Notes: generated from the sequence alone by a model not told the origin. DNA of 64,000 bases from Nipponacmea schrenckii (GCA_030562195.1 CM060202.1:21686317-21750316); one strand, 5' to 3'; positions 27,885 through 40,300 are shown, numbered from the stretch's first letter. Translations and numbers: made by a program.

Positions 27885-29401
27885 ACTATAGACAAAGGAC
27901 AACAATACACATTTTGGGAGATTAAACCATAAACACCAAGATTCCATTTAATTTAGTGAAGGTATCATAATCTGAACATATACATCAGAGAACTGGTGTT
28001 CAATAGTTTGCAACTTCATTTTTTCTAGAAATCTGATGATCGGTTGGCAGATGAAAATCAATGTCTGCTCGTAGCTGATAGAAGCTAGGATCTGATTGGT
28101 CAACCTAATGCTTCATACAAGAGTTCGACCAATCAAAGTTCTTAGTTTCGTAAATACAAGATCACTTGTGTTTATATTTTGAATGGTTTCCATGGAAATG
28201 TACTATTATCCCTGTCTGGCTATAAACTTAATATATAGTAAACAATAACATTAATATAGACTTTAAAAATCTTACACAGTGTCAACACAAACACTATAAC
28301 ATAACAACTCACAAGTACAATTCATTCTGGATGTTCATTTGCAAAAAGATCGTAAAGAAGTTTTCTAGAGTTTGTATGTGAATCACAGGCCCTGATGGAA
28401 TCAATTTACACCTTTCTATTTCTGTTGTTCTCACAATGCAACCAAAACTTCAGCATAGCCATCACTAGTGCTGCTTTATAACTATGTTCTCTTACAGTAA
28501 CATCACATACAGTTATATGTTTCTATTATTACTTATGCAAAAAAAAGCTAATTATGGCCCCTGATACACAATAAAAATTTAGAAAAACTTCCTAAAAATC
28601 ACATACACATTGTAGCATATTAACATTTGACTGGAAACACATGTCTACATCTTCCAAAAAGTAAACAAAACAACCCAGTCTTAAATAATAAAATTTTTAT
28701 AACGAAAATTAGGCTGACCCTATTTCAATCTTGACCTGGCTTATGACAGGCCAAATAATAACGGTATGGAGGAAGGGAAAGTACAACAGGATAAGGAAAC
28801 CAGACGTAAAAGAACAGGGGACACAACTTCAGAAAAAGACTGGACTTAAATGTCTACTTCCTTAAAAAAAAGTAGACAAAATAATTCAGTCTTAAACATG
28901 TTATAACTGGCCATTCAATGCAACCTTTCCCAAAGTTAAATATTTTTTTGGGGTTGGAACAAGCAGCATTTGTGTCCGAAACATGAGTGATAATTTAAGC
29001 CATATATTAAAGAATGTAGGTTGAGCTGGATACATTAGTCTACTTTCTCCACAAAGTAGACAAAACAAACCAGTCTTGAAATAGACAATCACTGGCCTTA
29101 TATCTAGAACGAAGGGAACAGCCTATTTCTAATTGCTCTCTCATTTATTGGCAATGTGAATAATGGAGATTCCTTATTATTCTTTATGTCATAAATAAAG
29201 GGAGATTATTTCCAAAACCCTTATCGAAAAAAAAAAAATACTAATAATTCAGCATGGCATAATATTATAAATTGATTTTATGAAAATGAAATTAAAAATT
29301 TAAATTAAATTGATCAAATTTTGCGATTTATGCCATGCTAAACATTTTTTAAAATTCTCCGAAATGCAGAAATATCACCGACAGTTTGAAAATGGCTTTG
29401 A

Positions 29402-32400
29402 TTACGATGCACTGGTAGCCTCCCTTGATTCTGCTATTGCTGCAGCCTTTTCTGCTTGTTTTCGCTCATGCTCTTTTCGTACCTCTTCTGCCATTATCTG
29501 CTTCGTTTTCTTCAACATTTCGTCGGCCCCCTTGCTTGAATAATTTTTCTGCTAATTCTACCCCAGCATTCTCAGCTTTCAGGAAAGCCTCGTGCGGGAT
29601 TTCGTCAGATTCCATGATGCCAGCATACTGGTGCCGTTTTGATTTTCTTGATATCTATAGAAAAGAATAGTTTTTAAATTACCAATAAAATTAATAAAAA
29701 ATATTCCTGGATGGAGGGACAGACATGGAGAAACTGCTAGTCTTTTGGATGGGACAATAAATGAGACCCTATGTGGTACAAGCTGTGTACATTGGAGATC
29801 CCTTGACAGTTGGAAATCACAAATAGAGAAAGCTAACACCAATGTCCTGGCAAAATTTCTCATATTGCACACTGTATGGCATGGATTCATTCTAGCTGAC
29901 CTTTGACTGGGGTTCTGTATCTGTATCTTCTATAGGTAGTTGAACTGTTAAACTATCAACAACTGATTCTTCACCTCCAATACTGAACACACCACCTCTT
30001 ATCATCAGCTAATAAATAAATCATAATATGTTCAAATATACCTTAAACTTAATTTCTCTATATATCATTTCTATATATATCTAATCTCAAGGAATGACGA
30101 GTCGTTTATGTTTTATTTTTTATACACAGATAATTCAGGATACATGTATTTGAAGGTTTAAATTTCGACAGTGAACTGAACCTTCAACTGTTAAAACAAA
30201 AAACTGTTTTGAATAGTCATGGCTGGTCTGTTTTACACAAAATCTTAAATAACCATTTGTCCTTGCCAATTGTCAGAGAAAAATAGAACAGTTCATAGTT
30301 CTGTTGAAGAGTGTATATTTGGTTTAATTGTAAATATATAGGTCTAGTTTAATTAACACAGTAGTCAATTAACTAATAATCACTTTCAGTCACACCTCAG
30401 TAACTCTAGTTCTTACTCAACTTAATCATCTTATTCTATCAACAGTTATATTTAAATATTCAAAACCTAATAAGTAATTTATACCATCAACAACAGTCAA
30501 TCTAAATCAATCAAGTTTTTAGTTTTACCTCATTTTTGTTGAGTTCTGTTTGTACACAAACTGGAACACTACATCCTCCTTCCTACAAATATAACAACAA
30601 TACAACATCTCTTTCAGAGAGTCCACATAGCTAATAATGTTTATTTGATATATAGGTTTGTCAACTCAACATCCCTTCAGAGAGTCTACATAGCTAATAA
30701 TGTTTATTTGGTATTTAGGTTTGTCAACTCAACATCTCTTTCAGAGAGTCCACATAGCTAATAATGTTTATTTGGTATTTAGGTTTGTCAACTCAACTCT
30801 CTTTCAGAGAGTCCACATAGCTAATAATGTTTATTTGGTATTTAGGTTTGTAACTCAACTCTCTTTCAGAGAGTCCACATAGCTAATAATGTTTATTTGG
30901 TATTTAGGTTTGTCAACTCAACATCTCTTTCAGAGAGTCCACATAGCTAATAATGTTTATTTGGTATTTAGGTTTGTCAACTCAACATCTCTTTCAGAGA
31001 GTCCACATAGCTAATAATGTTTATTTGGTATTTAGGTTTGGTAACTCAACATCCCTTTCAGAGAGTCCATATAGCTAATAATGTTTATTTGGTATTTAGG
31101 TTTGTCAACTCAACATCTCTTTCAGAGAGTCCACATAGCTAATAATGTTTATTTGGTATTTAGGTTTGTCAACTCAACATCTCTTTCAGAGAGTCCATAT
31201 AGCTAATAATGTTTATTTGGTATTTAGGTTTGTTAACTCAACCTCTCCCCTTTCAGAGAGTCCACATAGCTAATATAGTTTATGTAGTTTGTCATATCTA
31301 CATGGCTTTCAGAGAGTTCACATATTTATATACATTGGGTTAGTATACTAAGAATGATTTGAGAGGGTCCACATAGCCGATATGTTCGATATACATGTGT
31401 ACCTATTATTATAGTTAACTGGCACTTGCATACTTCCAGATGTTAGAGTGGTCCTACAAGTTAAAGGTGAAATGTTTCTTACCAGTTTTTTAAGATAAGC
31501 TCGTTCAGCGATACACCTTAAAGCTGTGTCATTATGATGCAAGGGAGCTAATAATCGTAAAGTTTCTTCATCATCCGCTCGACATTCTACTGCTAGCGCC
31601 CCCTGTCCTACACAATACATACACACATCTGGAGTTAAAACCTGCAAAGGAACATATTTCTAATAGTTATTATAAAAGCCAAATTTTGCAGAAATCACAC
31701 AATTTGGCCCTGTCCTGGACAAGAAATGGTTAAGTTCCTTTTTTAGGTGATTAAACAAAAGTAAACATAACAAATTCTTTGACATAAGAACCTGATTCTT
31801 TAAATATTATCACTTCTTTTACATTTTGGCTGGTCTCCAAAATCTTATTTATGCTATGTAAATAATCATTATTATTGTTTAAAAATTTAAACTTATATTT
31901 TTTCATTTTCAGATAAACTGTTCTAACAAACTGTATTTATATATGTAAGTATTGAACTCTCCATTTGAGTAGGTAGTATTCTTTGAATGGTACCATGAAA
32001 ATAATAGTATAAAACCTGAGTTACTAACCTCCCCTATAGCAGAGTGCCAGTCCATCCTCTCTAGTCCTGATTTAGCTAGAATTATAGCATCATAGTTACT
32101 ATCATTTAATTTCTTGAACCTGGTGTTTAAATTACCTCTCTAGGCTCAGAGTTAAGGAACATACTAGCTTATTTCACTTAATTTCTTACTTATACATATT
32201 CATCTTATACATCTTCACAATATCAAGCTATTACAAACTTCATCTTATACATCTTCACAATATCAAGCTATTACAAACTTCATCTTATACATCTTCACAA
32301 TGTCAAGCTATTACAAACTTCATCTTATACATCTTCACAATGTCAAGCTATTACAAACTTCATCTTATACATTTCACAATGTCAAGCTATTACAAACTTC

Positions 32401-35400
32401 ATCTTATACATCTTCACAATGTCAAGCTATTACAAACTTCATCTTATACATCTTCACAATGTCAAGCTATTACAAACTTCATCTTATACATCTTCACAAT
32501 GTCAAGCTATTACAAACTTCATCTTATACATCTTCACAATGTCACAGCTATTACAAACTTCATCTTATACATCTTCACAATGTCAAGCTATTACAAACTT
32601 CATCTTATACATCTTCACAATGTCAAGCTATTACAAACTTCATCTTATACATCTTCACAATGTCAAGCTATTACAAACTTCATCTTATACATCTTCACAA
32701 TGTCAAGCTATTACAAACTTCATCTTATACATCTTCACAATGTCAAGCTATTCCAAACTTCATCTTATACATTTCACAATGTCACTATTCAAACTTCATC
32801 TTTACATCTTCACAATGTCAAGCTATTACAAACTTCATCTTATACATCTTCACAATGTAAGCTATTCAAACTTCATCTTATACATCTTCACAATGTCAAG
32901 CTATTACAATCTTCATCTTATACATCTTCACAATATAAAGCTATTACAAACTTCATCTTATACATCTTCACAATGTCAAGCTATTACAAACTTCATCTTA
33001 TACATCTTCACAATGTCAAGCTATTACAAACTTCATCTTATACATCTTCGCAATGTCAAGCTATTAGAAACTTCATCTTATACATCTTCACAAAGTCAAG
33101 CTATTACAAACATCATCTTTTACATCTTCACAATGTCAAGCTGTTACCAACTTCATCTTATACATCTTCACGATGTTAAGCTATTACAAACTTCGTCTTA
33201 TAATCTCACAATAGTAAGCTATTCTTCATCTTATACATCTTCACGATGTAAGCATTACAAACTTTCTTATACATTTTACAATGTTAAGCTATTACAAACT
33301 TCATCTTATCATCTTCAGATGTCAAGCTATTTCAAACTTCATCTTAATCTTCACATTAAGCTATTACAAACTTTGTCTTGACATTACAATGAGGTATTTC
33401 CTTTCAATTGTAGTAGCAATTCTAAATGAAGTTAGTGTAACCAATAAGCTCAAATAGTTAGCTTTAAAAAGATTACTTTATTTAAATGGTAATTTACCTT
33501 CTAACGAAGTGTCTTATGACTTAAATAATGCTATAGTAAAATTCTTTAAATCCTCTGTTTTAATGACTTCACAAGGGCTATTCTATCATATGACGTAGTT
33601 TCAAATAAGAGCCTCGCAAACGCAAACGAAATGAAATGAATGTATTACATTGAGGGATCTTTAACATGCACAGAATGTAGCACAGGGGGCCTCGGTTTAT
33701 TGTTCCATTTGAACGACTAGATGTCATTCCCTCTGACCTGCAGAGAACCGGACTGAAAAATCCAAAAATTCATCTTGACCTTTCAGGATTGAACCCTGGA
33801 CCTTCAAGTTAGCAAGCATGCGTCTTACACACTAATCCACTTCAGCTATCTTGTGTGTTCAAAACAAGGTGTGACTAAGGTCTACAGGCTGAGAGTAACA
33901 ATAAGGATATCTTTGATATTTACCTTCCTGGTGGTAAAGTGGCCAATGATTTACCACGGTTGTTAAAACTCATCACCACGGCATCATATGGATCATCACG
34001 TCTGAAAACAATTTATCAACAAAATCAATGGCAATGCATATTCTTAAAGGGACAGTGAAATGCCTTTATTATTATTATTTTCGGGCAGACGTATAACTTG
34101 AATTAAACACAATTCTTCAAAACGGAACTTTGCACACTATTATATGACTCTATTAGCCAGTATGTTTGAATAGAAGATTTACAGTTTTTAAACAGGAACA
34201 GGTTTTAGAATTGCTTTATTTTGAAATTCTGACCTTGACATTTGTCGACCTTTATCTTTTAGGATCAAAGGTCATTGGCCTTGGTTATCTATTATATTTT
34301 GATGTCTGACCGCAGCTTCCATTTTATATCCCTGTGCATTTTGAGAGAATTGGATGACTTATAGCTCGTGACCTTGACACTTGCTGACTTTTGCCTTGTA
34401 TTACCTACCTGTAAACACATCCTATAGTCAAACCATCAGGTAATGTAGTGGGCAGATCTTTTAAACTATGTACCACAAAATGGACTTGTTTTTCTTTCAA
34501 GGCATTTTCTAGTTCTCGGGTGAACAGTGACTTTTCACCAATCTGAAAAGTTGTAATTTTAGTTTTACTAGCAGGTTCAGGGTGTTAGAAAAAATGCTTG
34601 AGGACAGAATATATCAGTACCCCTCACCCCCAAGAAAAAAAAACCCCAAAAGTTAAAATAATTTTAATCTTACTTTTGATAAAGCTGAATCAAGAATACT
34701 ATCTCCAGTTGTTGTCATGGTAACTGAAATATGAAACAGATATTGACAGGACTTAAAAAATGAAAAGGAGTTTTATCTGCAATCCACATTGGGTTGTAAT
34801 GACTGAGTGGACGATGAGGGAAATTTAGGCAAAACCACACCTTTGAGGCTTGTTTTTATGCCAGTTTTCAAAGCTAACTTAGGAACTGTTATTGCCTCCC
34901 ATCTTATTTGGTTATCTATTGAGCAAGCAGTTTGGTTAGTTAAGCAGTTTAATTGAACAAGGAGCTGTTTGACAACCAATAAGAATCATGGAATAGAAAT
35001 CAAACTTACTAGTATGAAATTCTTGACCTGGGTGACATTCTTTAAGTTTCGTTATTATAGTGTTTGTTTGTATCAACGCCAGCTGAAAAATATACCACAA
35101 TCAAATCACAACATTGTCTCATAATAATAATAATAATAATCATAAAAGCACTGATCAAGGTGCAAAACTGAGTTCTGTGAATTTATTACACAGAAAAAAT
35201 AATAGCAATCATTGAACAGAATTAAGGACAGCAAATTTGTTAACTTAATATTCAGGCAAAATATTCTCTTATTGCACACTGCATGGTGTTGCCCTTGTTT
35301 GTTTTCATTAGCCCTACTAGGTGCAAAGCAAGCAGGAGTATACCATTATTCATTTCATTTCTGTTTGCATGCACTTTAAATTGGGATTCGGAACTGGATA

Positions 35401-38400
35401 CAGGCCCCTGATTTAGAACCAGTGGACGACTAGAGTAATATTTGTGAAATAAATTAGGCAGATTTCAAAAATAGAAATTGCTCAAGTGCGCTGATTTTTA
35501 TCTCGTTTTAAATGGTGAAGTGTATGCTTGACTATTTTAAGGATTTATAACTGATAATCTAGAGATAAAGATAATACAATAAACTTGACTCTTAAACATT
35601 GATTTTAACTATTATCTTATAATACATACATAACCCTTGACCTTTGACCCAGGAAATAGTGTGCTAGTCATTTAATTGACACCCTTGATATTTCGGATGT
35701 ATTCTTCTATACCTGTATACTCTCTATCAATATAAAACGGTAGTCTATTTGTATGGATGAAGTTCTTATGAATATAAACTTTGTATGTGTATTATGAACA
35801 CGGAGGGCATCAAAAACCTCTTTACAATACAATACCTGGCACATCATTATTGTTAGGAATTGATTTGGTCTTGAATATATGTAAATAGTCTTTAGAAATA
35901 CCAGAAATGCATGAAAATCATCCTTCACAAATAAACTTCAAATCAAAAATTTTACTTCTATTTCACTAGTTTCTTTTCTATTTCGCAGTGTCTAAAAAAA
36001 TTATGATTTGTCATTTTCTAATATGCGGATAATTCTAAACACACATGGATTTGAAAGCATAACTTTCAACAATGAACTATGAACACTATTACTAATTAAC
36101 CTAACTAGAGAATTTCTTGTTTCTGAGACTAGACTAAGTATGATTGATTAACTAATGATTAATCCGTACCTTTAAAATATACTATTAGAAATGGTCTTGT
36201 GACTAAAATATTAAACTAGTGTAAATATTAAACATCAAACCACTGTTATAACATCAGAGATTAGTGTTGTAGTGTTTTATTTATATTAGTATAGATCAGT
36301 AGACCTTAGGTACATAATACGTCATTAAACTAAACTTAGTCATATTGACTAAATTACTAGCATAAATTATACTTGGCTATCTAATTACAAATAAATTCAA
36401 TTGAAGTGACCAATATATAGAGAATCTCTTACCAGTCTTATTTTTTCAGTTTGATCAACAAGTGATGATATTTTCATATCAGAAAGATGAATTTAAGATT
36501 TTATTTACCACCCAATATGACTGTTAGTTAATAAAGAAAGAAAGAAATAATAATGGAATATTTTTGGCCTTATATCCTAGTAGATATAGTAGGGTAAATA
36601 ATGCTTTACAAGTGATATCTCATGTAATATAGCTTATTGTGAATAATCATGACATAACACTGAGTGTAGCCACTCAACTGTTTCATTTAATGATCTTGTC
36701 AACTGAACGCCAAATAGATCAGACCCTTTCTTTAGACCGACCTTGTATTGATTGCCAGATGATTTGATGGGCCTGTCCCCTCAGTTCCCTGGGAGAGCCC
36801 AAGAGAAATGTTCAGTATACCCTTCAAGATTTTTTAAATAGATTTATTATCTCTCTGACCGACTCCCTAGCGATAAGTCATCAAAAACATCTATTTTTTT
36901 TAAGTGAAGTTTGATACTACACTTACAAACCTTCCATTTGATAAATATCATATTCTGATTTAAAATCAAAATTGTCCGAAAAACTTAAACTTAAAGCCCC
37001 TTTAATAACAATGATTTTATAGAAAAGCTTGCAAGTGACTTTGTTACGAACAAACTTCAAAGGTTAGACAGTGAAAAGAGTGTATGCTTATGCCACTGTC
37101 TTAACAAAACAGTGTATGGAATCGGATGTTTTCATTTGACCAAAAGGATGCAGAAGTGAAGGACAATAAACTCAATTCATTTCATACTGAGGAAATCTTT
37201 TCTGTGTCTCTTTAAACATAAATACCCTTTCTGCTTGAATGCGTTTGAATACTTAAGGTACATGTGAACTAACATGCGTTTGAATACTTAGTATACCAGT
37301 ACTTAGTAAGGTACATGTGAACTAACATGTCATGTCATCCATCTAACTTATATATTTGACAAGTATATATATCCAACCAACATTTATTATACAATAACAT
37401 GTATATCAAGATTTTTAACTGTAAAAATGATATATTGAGGTCTATACAATATATATTTTCTTTGTTAAAATAGAAAATGAATAGAGTTTTATGTCCTATA
37501 ATTCTGCACCTAATGGGTTAATGTGCACCATGCACGTAGCAATGAGCAGCATTAGCCTACTCTTTTTGCAATTTCCAACTGTTGAGGAATCTTTGATGTA
37601 CACAGCCTGTACTCTATTAGTACCGTACACTACTTGAGGTTTATTTCAATTTAAAACTCAATTAACACCAATCTATTGTGAAAAACAAATCAAAACCTTG
37701 TCTGATTGTTGACTTAACTTCGTGACATTTTACCAGAAATTTAGAGAAAAAAACTTGCAATAATCCTCTCAAACTACTAACCAGGGTGTACGTCATCATA
37801 AAAACTGGGTGCACTTATGACAGCCTGAGATGAGTCTTCTAAAACAAATTAATTACAGATTTAAAGGGACAGGTTCACCATTTTAACACCCTATAATTTT
37901 CTAATGAATAATGTATATATACATAGCAGTACTTTCTATCAGTGATGAGCCAATTGTCACAGATAATCAGTTAATAATTAAGATTAATTATGTCCTTCTA
38001 ATAGCAATTATGGATTTGGAGCATGAAATATCTATTATCAGTAAAATCATATTCAAGTACAGTATGCGGTGATCTTTTCCTATGAACTGACTGAAGGAAT
38101 AACCTCAGTTAAACACCTCCCTATAACAAACAACATGTTTTGAGCCCTGACTCATTACAACTTGCTTAATACAAAACAAACTATTAAATGAAATATTAAA
38201 AAACTTTATAAATACCGGTACAATGAATTTATCAGTTTTTATCGATTAACTTATTAATAATTACAATTTCTACTTCAATGTCTTTTCTATCAAGTACCAG
38301 TTTGAAAGATAAACTTTCGACAGATCTGTTAACACTATTACTGATTAGCCTAAAGCTACAAATTTTCTAGTTTCTGAGATTAAGGCATGATTTGTCAAAC

Positions 38401-39112
38401 AAATGACAAGCAAGTCCCTTTAATTAAAACTTCAAGGAAACTTTGACTACATTTTATAGAGCACGATAAGGTACAACTTCTGATAAGGTACAACTTCTAA
38501 TAGCTCTAGAATCAAGAAACATGATCTGTGTAAATGTCCTTTCTACTTGTTGACGGTTGCAAATCGACAGTTGTCACTATAGCTCTTTTGGAGGAAGAAT
38601 TCAATTTAAATTCAAGACTATTCTAAATTTAGTGTCCATAGGCTCTTGAAGTAGTGGCTGCTGTCAGTTTCAATCCACTTTTTTTTAGAATAAGCCATTA
38701 CCAAATAAAGAGGTCTCATGTGGCTATGGGTTCGTATTCTCCACACGACAGAAAAAATATTTACTGCCTGTGCCTCTGCTTCCAAGGATGGCCCCGTGTC
38801 GGCTTCATCCCCTAATATCTAATGTTTTGTTTTAATAAACTTCAGCTAACACTGTGAGTGTAAATTTGTTTTCATGATCATCTATTTGACTATCTATAAA
38901 TAGGTCTAAACTATACGAGTATAGCCTATCATATGAATCGAATTTATACTTATAAACATATTCATCAAACGTATATACATTTCGTCACGTCGCCTTCACT
39001 TCTTGGCCCTTTGGACATTCACAGCCTAATTCAATAATGAATGATTGATGGGCTAGCTTACCTGACTTTTCCTGGATCCAACAACAAACACCTTATCGTT
39101 GGTCGCAGACAT
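29402..39112 (-). CDS. HMBS: hydroxymethylbilane synthase (porphobilinogen deaminase)
   Basis: Cytosolic heme-pathway enzyme joining four porphobilinogens into hydroxymethylbilane. Exons in transcript order: 39062-39112, 35010-35082, 34674-34723, 34409-34542, 33924-34001, [one missing], 32029-32139, 31483-31641, 30529-30582, 29901-30008, and the last from 29654. Seen: GSRKSQ with substrate-binding Arg14, [22 protein letters not shown] (split across exons), catalytic Asp87 in [35 protein letters not shown], and the dipyrromethane-cofactor cysteine in EGGCSVPV. The segment between [10 protein letters not shown] and RGNLNTR, which should hold the conserved SSLRR, is absent, and phases (2 into 0) require a 3n+1 exon there. 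With about 26 missing residues the length equals the human 361 aa. As sequenced the last exon ends at 29466; one fewer C at 29525-29529 would extend it to 29402 with better family similarity. Divergent from GTF2H5. Confidence 0.93.
29700..29895 (+). mobile_element. partial SINE in HMBS intron 9
   Basis: Shares gatcccttgacagttggaaa, cacaaatagagaaagctaa, ggcaaaatttctcat and attgcacactgtatgg with the SINE at 15480. The tail is missing. It sits immediately beside exon 29901-30008. Confidence 0.6.
30603..31265. repeat. 64-bp tandem array in an HMBS intron
   Basis: About eleven highly similar units carry ctctttcagagagtccacat, agctaataatgtttatttgg and tatttaggtttgtcaactca. They lie between exons 30529-30582 and 31483-31641, with decayed copies to about 31330. 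The unit is the reverse complement of the PROSER3 intron array at 19690-20012. Confidence 0.95.
32205..33400. repeat. 40-bp satellite array 1, in HMBS intron
   Basis: About 29 units of 40 bp carry catcttcacaatgtcaagct and then attacaaacttcatcttata. The units up to about 32750 are almost identical; those after 33170 have many small deletions. The unit has no stop codon in the three forward frames, so it creates open frames up to 320 codons long that are not genes. It occupies the interval where an HMBS exon is missing. Confidence 0.97.
33614..33850 (-). mobile_element. tRNA-derived SINE with A and B boxes, reverse strand
   Basis: Read on the reverse strand, the head has the A-box-like agctgaagtggattagtg and a clear B box ggttcaatcc. 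The body follows with tctagtcgttcaaatggaac, aataaaccgaggcccc and catgttaaagatccctc, and ends near attcatttcatttcgttt. It lies in the HMBS intron next to the satellite array. Confidence 0.75.
35083..39061. other. HMBS intron 1
   Basis: A 4-kb intron. It contains SINE fragments (35265-35360 forward, 37485-37640 reverse) and two copies of a dispersed element (about 36022-36170 and 38285-38420, landmarks cacacatggatttgaaag and aacactattactgattagcc). There is also an orphan exon-like block at 37782-37838, discussed under findings. No other gene was seen. Confidence 0.5.
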
Positions 39113-39606
39113 CTTGTGACTTTACTAAAGCCGACAAGAAAAAGCAGAAATTAGATAAACAGAAGGTCTATTCCCACAACATGATCTCATAACAGAAGTC
39201 TTCAACCTTACTGAAGGTAACACGTACAAACATCCCACTTTAACTTTCCTCTTTTAGTCTCGATTAACTAGGTTTAAAAAAAAAAACGTTTCTTTTTTTT
39301 TACAACGTCAAATCGGATTAATGTCAAAACGTCATCATTAAAATGATCCATTAAGACTGGGTTTTAGCGAACGTAACGTTCCACATTTTACATTGACACA
39401 TCACATTTTTTTCCATTAATAGTAATTTTATTCAAGTCTGGATAACCAAACATTTAAGGTGTATGAAATAAGCCGAGAGATAAGTCTCCTAGCAGTCTAA
39501 ATAATAATTGTACGAACTAGTTGACGCCATTCCGGCATTTTACACCCACCATTAATAAAAACGTATATGTCGCGAGTAGGATGTAGAGTTTGTTACAAGC
39601 ACAATC
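39113..39606. promoter_or_regulatory. bidirectional promoter region, HMBS/GTF2H5
   Basis: The divergent start codons of HMBS (39112, reverse) and GTF2H5 (39607, forward) are 494 bp apart, so both promoters lie here. Nothing in it is decisive as a core promoter motif. Confidence 0.6.
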
Positions 39607-39822
39607 ATGGTGAATGTAATGAAAGGAGTTCTAGTGGAATGTGATCCAGCTATGAAACAGTTTCTCTTACATTTGGATGAGAAAAATGCTTTGGGACGAA
39701 AATTTGTGATTCAAGATCTGGACGATACTCATCTGTTTATTTCAAGTGACATTATTGAGATTTTGCAGACGAGAATTGACGACTTAATGGACAAACTGTC
39801 TTTTCCACTCGCCGAAAAATAA
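39607..39822 (+). CDS. GTF2H5: TFIIH subunit TTDA / TFB5 (general transcription factor IIH subunit 5)
   Basis: Smallest core subunit of TFIIH, which acts in RNA polymerase II initiation and nucleotide excision repair. It binds and stabilises the p52 subunit. A single exon encodes 71 aa, exactly the human length, beginning [19 protein letters not shown]. The family block of [17 protein letters not shown] is intact (residues 28-44), followed by the C-terminal helix [14 protein letters not shown]. The ATG is preceded by acaatc and is the only sensible start. A candidate poly(A) signal lies at 39902-39907. The gene sits head-to-head with HMBS and only 595 bp before the first ZNF511 coding exon on the same strand. 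Confidence 0.97.
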   Translation: MVNVMKGVLVECDPAMKQFLLHLDEKNALGRKFVIQDLDDTHLFISSDIIEILQTRIDDLMDKLSFPLAEK

Positions 39823-39901
39823 AAACACTAAGAAAATAACATCAATTTATAAAACTGCCAATAGATCTAGAGAACAGAAAAGTACGAAATTGTTTTCAGT
39901 A

Positions 39902-39907
39902 AATAAA
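39902..39907 (+). terminator. candidate GTF2H5 poly(A) signal
   Basis: AATAAA lies 80 bp after the GTF2H5 stop. It is only 20 bp before a good splice donor (caa|gtgaga at 39927/39928) that could belong to a ZNF511 5' exon, so the two uses would compete. Confidence 0.5.
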
Positions 39908-39984
39908 TCTTGTAGACCTAGTCCCAAGTGAGACCAGCACCCTTAATCAATTGAAGCTGGACCACTGGAGCTTGCATTGACAAG

Positions 39985-40300
39985 GCACGGTTGTGGTGAT
40001 GGTTGGACGGTGACTGGGAGTGACACTAGACCAGTTCTATCTGCTAAGGGCCCTCGCCCATGCAAATTTGAAAATTAGAAGATTGGACAATGATAGGCCC
40101 TACTGGGCCCCATGTGCTACCGACAATTCAAAATTGAAGAAGAGGACTTTGCGGCAAAATTTCCCTCATTGCATGGCATTCCCCTACTTCATTAGCCTAT
40201 GATAATAGGATTAATACTGCATTCATTTCATTTCCTCTTCCCATAAGGCGCAGAAGAGTAGGACATAAAACTCCATTCATTTCATTTCATTTTCTCTCGG
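39985..40300 (+). mobile_element. degenerate SINE between GTF2H5 and ZNF511
   Basis: Contains ggcaaaatttccctcattgc, cttcattagcctatgat, gcgcagaagagtaggacata and ccattcatttcatttcattt, in the same order as the SINE at 15480-15785. The tail is partly duplicated (40215-40235 and 40270-40297). Confidence 0.65.

Larger units (their letters stand above)
25826..29401. other. PFDN2-HMBS intergenic region
   Basis: No gene recognised. It holds the end of the PFDN2 transcript, two copies of the element seen at 12841 (26364-26400 and 26448-26520), repeated aactgtagcaacatgtttca-type segments at 27290-27480, and a MITE at 27621. The last 250 bp are the probable HMBS 3' UTR, with a reverse-strand AATAAA at 29144-29149. 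A 124-codon reverse frame at 26590-26964 has no recognisable similarity. Confidence 0.5.

Noticed and set aside
32300..33381. Three overlapping forward open frames of 186 to 320 codons
   Set aside because: All come from a stop-free 40-bp satellite; the three frames encode the same periodic peptide in different registers and have no gene structure.
33480..33530. Possible small exon (acceptor-like actatag, donor aag|gtaaat, reverse strand) as the missing HMBS exon
   Set aside because: All frames are closed or end in a stop, and there is no similarity to the expected SSLRR segment.
33775..33850. Possible functional tRNA gene on the reverse strand
   Set aside because: A and B boxes are visible, but the arms do not pair as a complete cloverleaf and the sequence continues into the SINE body.
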